NCBI GenBank assembly: GCA_964536985.1
Contig: CAZIBG010000023.1
Location: 1-13,734, forward strand
Direction: 5' to 3'
DNA: 13,734 nt
Origin: CAZIBG01 sp964536985
Lineage (GTDB): Bacteria > Patescibacteriota > Saccharimonadia > Saccharimonadales > AWTP1-31
Under the pieces are notes generated by a model. The model did no database searches, was not told the DNA's origin, and was given only the letters and a program-made list of their open reading frames with translations. This document shows, in pieces, positions 6,602 to 12,992 of the stretch. The position numbers and the translations under genes are program-made. The first letter of the stretch is position 1. Every line of letters starts with the position of its first letter.

Positions 6602-8273
6602 CCTGAAGTGAATCTGCAGTGATTGGATGCGCTTCGGCGAGCTTTTGATGGAGCAGATCTAGAAGTTTGCGTAGTTCGATGTCGTCATCGGTGTTCTGCA
6701 GTAAATTGGCAAGTTGGCTGCCATTTTGTTTGAAGGTGCAACGCACGCGGTGCCCTAGTAGAGTTGCCACTTGGGCTTCTTTGGGATGACCTTTTTCTTG
6801 CAAGTAGCTGTAAAGTTCTGCACTTAGGTCGAAACATTCTTCGTACTTGTCACCAAGTCCCGCTTGGTCGATGAGGTCGGGCATGTCGTACCCAAATCGA
6901 GGTGACAGGTCTTGTCGCTGTAATGTTTGGTAATTACGGCTGTCTTGAAGTTTCTTAAATACTCCAAAATCACATAAGATATCCCAGCTATAACTAGCGT
7001 TATCCAATGCTGGGCCTTTAGTCTTAAGATAGGCTGTGAAGATATTCATTCTGTCACTATACGGCAGCTTGGCAACTTCCTGAGATATTTCCGAAAGTGA
7101 CAAGTTGGTCTGCTCGTAAAGCATATCGGCTGTCAGATCTATTTCGTTGCGGGGTGCGAAGTTGCTCAATCTTACAGCTTCGTAGTCGATGCTGTGCATT
7201 GGAGGGAGTGCCTTGGATGCTAGCTCTGCTACTGTTTTTTGAGCATCAGATTGTTGTGCGCTTAGTAGCTCGGGTGATGCGGGTGTACTGGCGACCGGTA
7301 TTACTAATCGGGCAGCAGCGTTGGCTTGGGCGCTAATCGATGTTGCATCTTTATGACCAGAGGTATGAAGATAATCTTCGATGCCAGTGATAATATCCTG
7401 ATGGTTTTTGATTATCTTGTCGGCTACACTCCGGAAATGTTCGGCGACATCCCCAAACAATCCACTTGGAACATGAACTTTAGGTGATGAGGAAGATTGT
7501 TGCTGAGGGTTATATTCAGTTAAAGAGGCTTTTGTCTGGGGTTGCGTTGGAGTTTCGGTTTGTTCATGAAGTTCTTGAAGTTCCGATTTCTCTGGTAGTG
7601 ACTGACCGATGATGGCCAACAGCATATCGGTGATGGTCGCATCATTTAACAGCTTACCGCTCCTCACACAGTCAATGCGCTGGAAATCACGCGGAAAAAG
7701 TTGGCTTAGATCGTCATAAACTTTGTTCATCGCCTGCTGATGCTCAAACTGTGGGTTATGATTGTGACGAGTTTCGTTGGGGTAGAGTGCCCCCTCTTCT
7801 CTGTCGGCTATTTCCTGAGCAACGGCGGCTGGGATCCGGAGGATAAAGTTTTTTATGGGGCGTGGAACTTTGAGGATTACATGCTCCAGGTTGTCGAGCC
7901 AGATGTAATAGCCACGTCGTTCTTCGTCATTGGCAAGCAAGGCCCCCTGCTCGGCCATGATTGCACCGCCTAGTCCACTGGCTAGAACGACTTTTCCTTT
8001 TGCCAATGCCTTTCGGACTTCCAGGCCTGCTTGGTAATGATCGAGTGCAAAAAAGAGTGAACCAGTATATGGCCCAACAGTTGCCGCTGAGCCGTATTCA
8101 CCACCTAGGAATTGTTTGGCAAAATAACTCGAAGGTTCGTCGATTCGAGGAAATGCAAATGTGGCTACGTCGTAACCGTCGGCACGAAGCCGCTCGGCGA
8201 GAAGATTTACCTGGTCGCGGCCGTTAGTTCCTTGACTGTCTTCGATAACAAAGAACGCATCGTTTGTTGCCAT
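6579..8273 (-). CDS. Degenerate dTMP kinase-like / ThyX-like fusion protein, 564 aa
   Basis: Residues 1-225 track a dTMP kinase along its length: the FFVIED strand, an FPR motif (41-43), SLFFALD (72-78), GKVVL (93-97), the WLDNLEH segment and the ILRIP strand. The P-loop is gone: the G-x4-GKTTQ position reads GTNGRDQ (15-21). ALDRY is ALDHY and the catalytic NRY/DRY is replaced around S99-G100. A low-complexity Gln/Ser/Pro/Thr linker lies at about 235-265. Residues 265-345 and 362-550 resemble the two repeats of tandem ThyX proteins, for example SYSWDILCDFGVFKKLQ (428-443), GYDMP, and PKEAQVATLLGHRVR. The RHR motif is DSR (444-446). An AGAAGGAG site precedes the ATG. Both halves look catalytically dead; a regulatory or scaffold role in thymidylate supply is inferred from the neighbours only. 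Confidence 0.75.
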   Translation of the reverse strand: MATNDAFFVIEDSQGTNGRDQVNLLAERLRADGYDVATFAFPRIDEPSSYFAKQFLGGEYGSAATVGPYTGSLFFALDHYQAGLEVRKALAKGKVVLASGLGGAIMAEQGALLANDEERRGYYIWLDNLEHVILKVPRPIKNFILRIPAAVAQEIADREEGALYPNETRHNHNPQFEHQQAMNKVYDDLSQLFPRDFQRIDCVRSGKLLNDATITDMLLAIIGQSLPEKSELQELHEQTETPTQPQTKASLTEYNPQQQSSSSPKVHVPSGLFGDVAEHFRSVADKIIKNHQDIITGIEDYLHTSGHKDATSISAQANAAARLVIPVASTPASPELLSAQQSDAQKTVAELASKALPPMHSIDYEAVRLSNFAPRNEIDLTADMLYEQTNLSLSEISQEVAKLPYSDRMNIFTAYLKTKGPALDNASYSWDILCDFGVFKKLQDSRNYQTLQRQDLSPRFGYDMPDLIDQAGLGDKYEECFDLSAELYSYLQEKGHPKEAQVATLLGHRVRCTFKQNGSQLANLLQNTDDDIELRKLLDLLHQKLAEAHPITADSLQVKSRNPN

Positions 8274-8306
8274 CTTGACTCCTTCTCCACCCGCTTGTAA
8301 CGTACT

Positions 8307-8336
8307 AATTTAGTCACATATTCGATCTATATGCAA
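8307..8336 (-). promoter_or_regulatory. Possible promoter of the fusion gene
   Basis: On the minus strand, TTGCAT (8331-8336) and TAAATT (8307-8312) are 18 nt apart in the 78-nt gap after the DHFR stop. The resulting leader would include the AGAAGGAG ribosome-binding site. Co-transcription with the DHFR gene remains possible because no terminator is visible in this gap. Confidence 0.4.
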
Positions 8337-8351
8337 CTGCTCGCGCTTACT

Positions 8352-8858
8352 CTAGTACTCTGTTTGGTAGTGCAGTAAAACAGTCTGGTCATTGAGGGGT
8401 CGCTGTTCAACCAGCTTAAGGTTGGTTACGTCGATGTTATCGAACAGTGGAACACCCTTACCGAACACAATCGGCTCAACCGATATGTACAGATCGGTGA
8501 CAAGTTTTTCCTTCAGAAATAGACTATAGATTTGTGCACCACCACAGATGGCAACCGAGTCATAACCGTCAGCTTCAAGCCGTTTGACAAGGTCCTGAGG
8601 TGATTCGCTAGTAGCTTCTACATCGCCTTCTACATCGGCTAATGTCTCTGGCTTGGATGTATAAACGATGGTCTTGCGCTCCGGTAATCCCCTGCCAATA
8701 GTCTTAAAGGTGCTTGATCCCATAACCATAACACCAGCTTCTTTTGTGAGCTGCACAAAGAGTTGTTTGTCTTCTTTTGATGTCCAGTCGGCAAGATGGC
8801 CACTATCTAGTCCAATAAAACCATCAAGAGTTTGGGCGGCTATAATAAATACTTTCAT
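8352..8858 (-). CDS. folA: Dihydrofolate reductase
   Basis: It reduces dihydrofolate to tetrahydrofolate with NADPH, closing the cycle with ThyA. Numbered from the 8858 start (168 aa), it shows AAQTLDGFIG (substrate strand and loop), W25-x4-D30 matching the E. coli W22/D27 catalytic spacing, the MGSSTFKTIG cofactor segment, LPERK with the folate-binding Arg, and CGGAQIY, the cofactor-binding Gly-Gly. I choose ATG 8858 (MKVFII) rather than ATG 8864 (MTMKVF). A TAAGAT -10 box at 8865-8870 leaves exactly 6 nt before 8858 and none before 8864, and there is no Shine-Dalgarno site, so the message is probably leaderless. It is divergent from the small ORF-thyA pair and followed by the fusion gene. 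Confidence 0.93.
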   Translation of the reverse strand: MKVFIIAAQTLDGFIGLDSGHLADWTSKEDKQLFVQLTKEAGVMVMGSSTFKTIGRGLPERKTIVYTSKPETLADVEGDVEATSESPQDLVKRLEADGYDSVAICGGAQIYSLFLKEKLVTDLYISVEPIVFGKGVPLFDNIDVTNLKLVEQRPLNDQTVLLHYQTEY

Positions 8859-8864
8859 AGTCAT

Positions 8865-8893
8865 ATCTTACGTCAAAACCGCGGCGTTCAAAA
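8865..8893 (-). promoter_or_regulatory. Promoter of the DHFR gene (leaderless)
   Basis: TAAGAT on the minus strand (8865-8870) is followed after 6 nt by the ATG at 8858. The best -35 at normal 17-nt spacing is the weak TTTTGA (8888-8893). It is packed against the divergent small ORF-thyA promoter, so the two probably influence each other. Confidence 0.45.
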
Positions 8894-8895
8894 AC

Positions 8896-8928
8896 TGGTA
8901 TACTGTGATTGAAATATAACATTGGAGG
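8896..8928 (+). promoter_or_regulatory. Extended -10 promoter and Shine-Dalgarno of the small ORF-thyA operon
   Basis: TGG-TATACT (8896-8904) is an extended -10 element, with no good -35. A short leader follows, holding a strong GGAGG (8924-8928) 6 nt before the ATG at 8935. Confidence 0.6.
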
Positions 8929-8934
8929 ATTACC

Positions 8935-9030
8935 ATGGCAGATACACCAAATGCAGACGCGTATTACGCTGATGATTCAGTTGATGATAGTGAGCTCGAT
9001 CTCAGCTTTTTAGACGAAAAGAAGGACTAG
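8935..9030 (+). CDS. Small acidic protein upstream of thyA, 31 aa
   Basis: A strong Shine-Dalgarno sequence (GGAGG, 6 nt spacing) and an extended -10 promoter precede ATG 8935. The ORF ends at TAG 9030, 6 nt before the thyA GTG. Eleven of 31 residues are Asp or Glu. The C-terminal part reads SELDLSFLDEKKD. No signal, membrane segment or cysteine is present. I do not recognise the family. The ELDLSF segment loosely resembles the bacterial sliding-clamp-binding pattern (QxxLxF), with Glu for Gln, which is only suggestive. The quality of the ribosome-binding site, better than that of thyA itself, argues for a translated protein rather than spacer; a translational-coupling leader for thyA is the main alternative. 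Confidence 0.7.
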   Translation: MADTPNADAYYADDSVDDSELDLSFLDEKKD

Positions 9031-9036
9031 GTTTCA

Positions 9037-9858
9037 GTGGCCTCCCATCCTGAGTATCAATACCTTCAGCTAATGGCTGAGATTCTTAAGAATGGAAAAA
9101 GTAAGCCAACTCGTGGTGTACACGGAATTAAGTCGATTTTTGGCTACCAGATGTCCTTTGATATGCGTCATGGCTTCCCCTTGCTAACGACTAAGAAGAT
9201 GCCTTTTAATCTTCTGATGCACGAAATGCTGTGGTTCGTATCGGGCGATTCCAATATTAAATATTTGCAGGACCATAACATTCATTACTGGGATGATTTT
9301 GCCGATAAAGACTTAAACTTGGGCCCCGTTTATGGAGTGCAGTGGCGTCGTTGGCAAGATCCGCACAGTAAAACTGGCGAGACGATTGATCAGCTACAAT
9401 GGGCCATTGATCAAATTCGTAATAACCCAAATTCCAAGGCCATTATCGTCAGCGCCTGGAATCCAGCAGACCTAGAAGAAATGCGTCTTCCGCCATGCCA
9501 CACCATGTTCCAGTTTGACGTCACTAAAGGTAAGCTGAGCATGCAGCTATATCAGCGCTCGTCCGACGTATTCCTGGGGTTGCCATTCAATATTGCACAG
9601 TACAGTTTATTGCTCCATATGGTCGCTAAGATAACCGGGTTAGAGCCTCGTAAGCTGGTAGTCTCTATCGGCAATGCTCACTTATATAACAACCATCTAG
9701 AGCAGGCTAAAGAGCAGATCCAGCGCAAACCGCTGCCACTACCAAAGTTAGTGATTTCTGGCGATGCTAAAGAGATCGACGATTTCAAAGCCGAAGATTT
9801 TGCACTCGAGAATTACGAATTCCTGCCCCACATCAAAGCCCCGCTGGTTATTCTGTAG
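9037..9858 (+). CDS. thyA: Thymidylate synthase
   Basis: It converts dUMP and methylene-tetrahydrofolate to dTMP and dihydrofolate. The protein has 273 aa (E. coli 264). Visible signatures are the phosphate-binding R26, the catalytic C154 in LPPCH, R174-S-S-D177 with VFLGLPFN (N185) and H215-L-Y217, ending in HIKAPLVIL. The loop after R26 reads GVHG where the usual form is TGTG. The start is a GTG, with AAGGA about 10 nt upstream and 6 nt after the small ORF stop, so the two are surely co-transcribed. The stop codon overlaps the convergent glycosyltransferase gene by 11 nt, leaving no space for a private terminator. Together with DHFR on the other side of the promoter it forms the dTMP cycle. 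Confidence 0.98.
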   Translation: MASHPEYQYLQLMAEILKNGKSKPTRGVHGIKSIFGYQMSFDMRHGFPLLTTKKMPFNLLMHEMLWFVSGDSNIKYLQDHNIHYWDDFADKDLNLGPVYGVQWRRWQDPHSKTGETIDQLQWAIDQIRNNPNSKAIIVSAWNPADLEEMRLPPCHTMFQFDVTKGKLSMQLYQRSSDVFLGLPFNIAQYSLLLHMVAKITGLEPRKLVVSIGNAHLYNNHLEQAKEQIQRKPLPLPKLVISGDAKEIDDFKAEDFALENYEFLPHIKAPLVIL

Positions 9859-11023
9859 AACTTTTCGAGACCAGTTTTTTATAAGCTGTGATGTGTTTTT
9901 CTGCCATATTGCTGATAGTAAAACGTTCTTCAAAATCTTTACGACAGTCACTCCGCTTTATCGAATCGATCCGGCCGATTGCTTCCGCTAGTTTTGCAAC
10001 TGTAGCTGATTGGTTTAGTGTCTTATCGGCCATAACTTTGGGGACCACTATGCCTGTTTTACCATCCGTTATGACTTCCGGTATGGCGCCACTATCTAGG
10101 CCAATAACTGGGGTGCCACAGGCCAGCGCTTCGATACTGACCATGCCAAATGGCTCAGAAAAAATAGAAGGCACCATTAGTGCTTTGGCGTTTGCCAGAA
10201 AAACATTTTTGTCTTGGTCGTTATCGATGAAGTCCACATACTGGATTACTCCGCCGTCTATTTCTGGCAAGATGCGCTGCCAATATCCGTCTTTATCGCC
10301 GCTGTAATGTTTGCCTGCGATCTTGAGTTTTAAATTGGCATTATTTTGTTGGTTGTATAGCTTTACGGCATCGATGGCCAGATGTACACCTTTGGGTTCG
10401 ATGATCCTGCCAATATAGGCAATGTAATCGTTGACTGGACTTTGGACGGGCTTGAAGGCATCGGGCTGGAGGCCATGATAAATATTTTCAACCCAGTTGG
10501 TAATAGGCGGCATGTCGTTACGCTGAGCCAAAGAGATAGAAAGCCAATTGTGGTCCGTGTGTTTAGGCATGATGCTACGGTAACGCGTTAAGAAGTTGAA
10601 GGGATCATGATGCGTGAACACGACTGGTTTATTGCACAGTGCCGCAAATGTTAGGCCAAGCTCTTCCTCGTTCATGTAGACGTGAACAATATCGAACTCG
10701 CCGTCATTGGCTTTGGTAAAAACCTTGGCCAAAATCTCACCCTGCACTTGCCTGGCTAAGGTTATAAATGTAAGCGGATGCTTACGCAGTAAGTCCATAT
10801 AGTCATCGCCACGGAGCTGAAGCTCTTGCTCGAATAAAGAAAGATCCGCCGTTAGATTTTTTGCAGTAGTAGTCACCGCGCCTGGCGTGCACAGAGTTAC
10901 GTCAACGCCTTGGCTGATTAGTTCATTAGCAAGATCGATAGCCAATGTCCCGGGCGAGAATATAACCTTACGTAGTAACGCATCTTGCATGAAAATATGG
11001 GGAGCGACAATAGCTACTTTCAT
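9848..11023 (-). CDS. GT4-family glycosyltransferase
   Basis: This is a GT-B retaining glycosyltransferase of 391 aa, expected to transfer a sugar from a nucleotide-sugar to an envelope or small-molecule acceptor; the substrate cannot be read from sequence. The N-terminal Rossmann half starts MKVAIVAPH and includes the glycine-containing loop SPGTLAIDLANEL. The C-terminal half has YIGRIIEPKG (203-212, with R206 and K211 as donor-phosphate ligands) and the E-x7-E motif at E290 to E298 (EPFGMVSIE), followed by ACGTPVIG. There is no signal peptide. The start overlaps the upstream phosphotransferase stop as ATGA (4 nt), so translation is coupled. It is the last gene of the four-gene operon and converges on thyA with an 11-nt overlap. 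Confidence 0.92.
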   Translation of the reverse strand: MKVAIVAPHIFMQDALLRKVIFSPGTLAIDLANELISQGVDVTLCTPGAVTTTAKNLTADLSLFEQELQLRGDDYMDLLRKHPLTFITLARQVQGEILAKVFTKANDGEFDIVHVYMNEEELGLTFAALCNKPVVFTHHDPFNFLTRYRSIMPKHTDHNWLSISLAQRNDMPPITNWVENIYHGLQPDAFKPVQSPVNDYIAYIGRIIEPKGVHLAIDAVKLYNQQNNANLKLKIAGKHYSGDKDGYWQRILPEIDGGVIQYVDFIDNDQDKNVFLANAKALMVPSIFSEPFGMVSIEALACGTPVIGLDSGAIPEVITDGKTGIVVPKVMADKTLNQSATVAKLAEAIGRIDSIKRSDCRKDFEERFTISNMAEKHITAYKKLVSKSSTE

Positions 11024-12009
11024 ATTTTCTGTAACACCTTTTGGCTTAGCAGTATGTCCCGCGTACGGATATAATGCTCGTTATCTTGCAAAGATTCGTA
11101 AGGGTTATGAAGCAAAAATTTGTAGAAGTCGTGCAACAGATAGAACAGCACCAACTTATCTATCTGCTCTAAATTTTCGATTGTTCCACTGCCACGTTTT
11201 TGGTATCCGGATTTTAAGAAATATTTACGTACCTGTGCAATGGTTTTGTACTTGCAGTCTACCAATAGAAACGCCAATGTACGGGCAATGTCATGAGCCG
11301 GGTTACCGAAACATACTTTCTCAAAATCGATAATGCCACTCATGCGGACTTTGCCTTCTTGTAACTGATCTGGTTTGTCTGCGGCAGGGCTAAAAAGAAT
11401 ATTACCCCGGACAAAATCCATGTGAAGTAACTGGTCATGAGTAGACGGGATGGACGATACTTCCTGACCAAGCCAGTTGATAATTTTGCTGTTAATAAAA
11501 ACACTTAACTTGTTATTGATTGCCTTTGCTACTCCTTGGTCACTAAAATATGTCTCCATTCGAGAAAGAGTTGTCAGGCATATGGTGGTGGCTAAGGGGG
11601 CATCATCTTGTGGCAATTGTAGGCATTTAGAATGCATAATGGCTAGTGCTTTACCGACTAGTTTGATGTGGTCCATAGTGTAAGCCTCCCAAGATATGGT
11701 GTTGCCCGGCAGATAATTATAAAGGCAGGCATACTGCACATTATTACCTGACCTGAGGGATAGGATGCGACTGTCTGTGGTGGTCCGCGTTGGCAGACCT
11801 TGCTGGCTTAAGTAGTCGGAGAGTCGATTGGCGGTACGTATTTTGCCAAGCACTGATGGCTCTGATTTATACAGTAACAAGTTATGTTTCTTGCCTGTTT
11901 GGTCGGTGGCAATGTACACCTGACTTCGATAGCCAGTCTGTACGGGTGCAATGGACTCTGGAGTGATGCCATAGGCGTTGAAGGCACGGATAATAGTTGC
12001 GGACTGCAT
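11020..12009 (-). CDS. APH / choline-kinase-like phosphotransferase
   Basis: This 329-aa protein has an aminoglycoside-phosphotransferase fold and is expected to phosphorylate a small-molecule hydroxyl with ATP. A glycine-containing N-lobe segment (TGYRSQVYIA, 25-34) and a candidate ATP-binding Lys (K48 in LLLYK) precede a hinge near CLYNYLPG. The catalytic loop is H196-M-D198-F-V-R-G-N203, and the metal-binding motif is IIDFE (D228), with D240 in NPAHDIART. The substrate is unknown: choline, an amino-sugar, a nucleoside or a homoserine-like compound are all possible. Resistance should not be assumed. It starts inside a TAATG junction with the deaminase gene (1-nt overlap) and has no clear Shine-Dalgarno site, so it relies on coupling. 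Confidence 0.88.
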   Translation of the reverse strand: MQSATIIRAFNAYGITPESIAPVQTGYRSQVYIATDQTGKKHNLLLYKSEPSVLGKIRTANRLSDYLSQQGLPTRTTTDSRILSLRSGNNVQYACLYNYLPGNTISWEAYTMDHIKLVGKALAIMHSKCLQLPQDDAPLATTICLTTLSRMETYFSDQGVAKAINNKLSVFINSKIINWLGQEVSSIPSTHDQLLHMDFVRGNILFSPAADKPDQLQEGKVRMSGIIDFEKVCFGNPAHDIARTLAFLLVDCKYKTIAQVRKYFLKSGYQKRGSGTIENLEQIDKLVLFYLLHDFYKFLLHNPYESLQDNEHYIRTRDILLSQKVLQKI

Positions 12010-12992
12010 TACAGTACCAATCGGCGAACCGCAATATTAGCTTTGCCGAGCATCGTTACGGCATAGCCGTCGGAGTGGTCGAGTTGATACACAACTTCGC
12101 TAATCCCAGATTTAATAATTACGCGGCAGCAAACCGGGCATGGTAGTACGTTGATGAACAGCGTTGTACCTTGCAGTTTAATACCGGCGGCAAGGCTGTT
12201 CATTATCCCTTGTACCTCGGCATGGACGGTGTCGTAGTGATTAAGATCGTTGGGTGGAGACATATGCTGTTCGCGGGATGCGCCGTGATGCATGGCAAAC
12301 GTCGGATATGGTACGACCTGATTGTAGGCAGTTTGTAGCAGCTGATAGCCCTTGCCTTTTGGCTTGCCGATTGCGGCACCTGTTTGCGATGCGTTATCGT
12401 AGGATTGTTCGGCACTTCGGCTGGCAAGTTCTAGCATTTGTTCTTGGCTGAATATTTGGGTGGAGTTTACTGGAAGCGACAATCGTTTTTGTATTTCTTT
12501 GTCTAAACGTTTTGCATATTCTTGGGCTTCTAGCTCATCACAAAACGGCGATAGATATTCGGGAATAATGCGCTGTTTGGCTAACTCGTAAAAAGCTGGT
12601 AATGTATGGAAAGAATACTTCCATGATCCATTGATTAGTATCACTCGTTTGAAGGTCAGCTTTTCGAGAATAAATGGGAGTTCCCGTTGAGAATACTCAA
12701 GAACATGAACCTTAGCTGGTAGCTTTGCGCTATTCACCTTTGTGATTGTGCCCTGGACATCTTGAAGCTTGAGCATGCGGAACTGTGGTTGGTTTTCGAA
12801 GCCGCTGACATATGGTTCCTTGCTAATCCCCAGGACGATATTCCCATCTGGCAGAAATAGTTTAATGAGCTGGATCAGTCGCTCGGTTGATAGTTCACGC
12901 GGAGCAGCAATAAAAGTGGCCTTTAGGTTTCGCACGGCTTTTTTACTTCCAAAAGCGATATCAGACCAGTCGGTGATAAAGTTATCTGGCAT
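12009..12992 (-). CDS. dCMP-deaminase-family protein with extra N-terminal domain, 327 aa
   Basis: The C-terminal part (about 185-327) is a cytidine/deoxycytidylate deaminase domain. It has H257-A-E259 (zinc ligand and proton shuttle) and P284-C285-P-V-C288 (zinc ligands), followed by the KSGISEVVY strand typical of dCMP and riboflavin-type deaminases. If it acts on dCMP it would supply dUMP to the nearby ThyA. The N-terminal 170 residues are not part of ordinary dCMP deaminases (commonly about 150-180 aa). Their alternating strands and helices (KATFIAAP, NIVLGISK, KVHVLEY, KRVILIN) suggest a Rossmann-like alpha/beta domain of unknown role. A short helical linker follows. The start is preceded by AGAAGG at 6 nt and overlaps the HIT-Nudix gene by 11 nt. 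The exact substrate is uncertain. Confidence 0.88.
   Translation of the reverse strand: MPDNFITDWSDIAFGSKKAVRNLKATFIAAPRELSTERLIQLIKLFLPDGNIVLGISKEPYVSGFENQPQFRMLKLQDVQGTITKVNSAKLPAKVHVLEYSQRELPFILEKLTFKRVILINGSWKYSFHTLPAFYELAKQRIIPEYLSPFCDELEAQEYAKRLDKEIQKRLSLPVNSTQIFSQEQMLELASRSAEQSYDNASQTGAAIGKPKGKGYQLLQTAYNQVVPYPTFAMHHGASREQHMSPPNDLNHYDTVHAEVQGIMNSLAAGIKLQGTTLFINVLPCPVCCRVIIKSGISEVVYQLDHSDGYAVTMLGKANIAVRRLVL

Noticed and set aside
6579..8273. Annotating the fusion as an active dTMP kinase or active FAD-dependent thymidylate synthase
   Set aside because: The P-loop lysine, DR/NRY arginines and RHR motif are all replaced, so activity cannot be supported despite clear family resemblance.
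8304..8314. A small palindrome ACTAA-T-TTAGT as an operator for the fusion gene
   Set aside because: It is short, AT-rich and overlaps the proposed -10 element; it is not repeated at the other thymidylate promoters.
9888..11333. Long plus-strand open frames at 9888-10307 and 10887-11333
   Set aside because: They lie entirely antisense to the glycosyltransferase and phosphotransferase genes, have atypical composition and no start signals, and are frame shadows.
11020..12009. Calling the APH-like gene an aminoglycoside resistance gene
   Set aside because: Only the generic kinase motifs are present and the context is metabolic; the fold is shared by many housekeeping small-molecule kinases.
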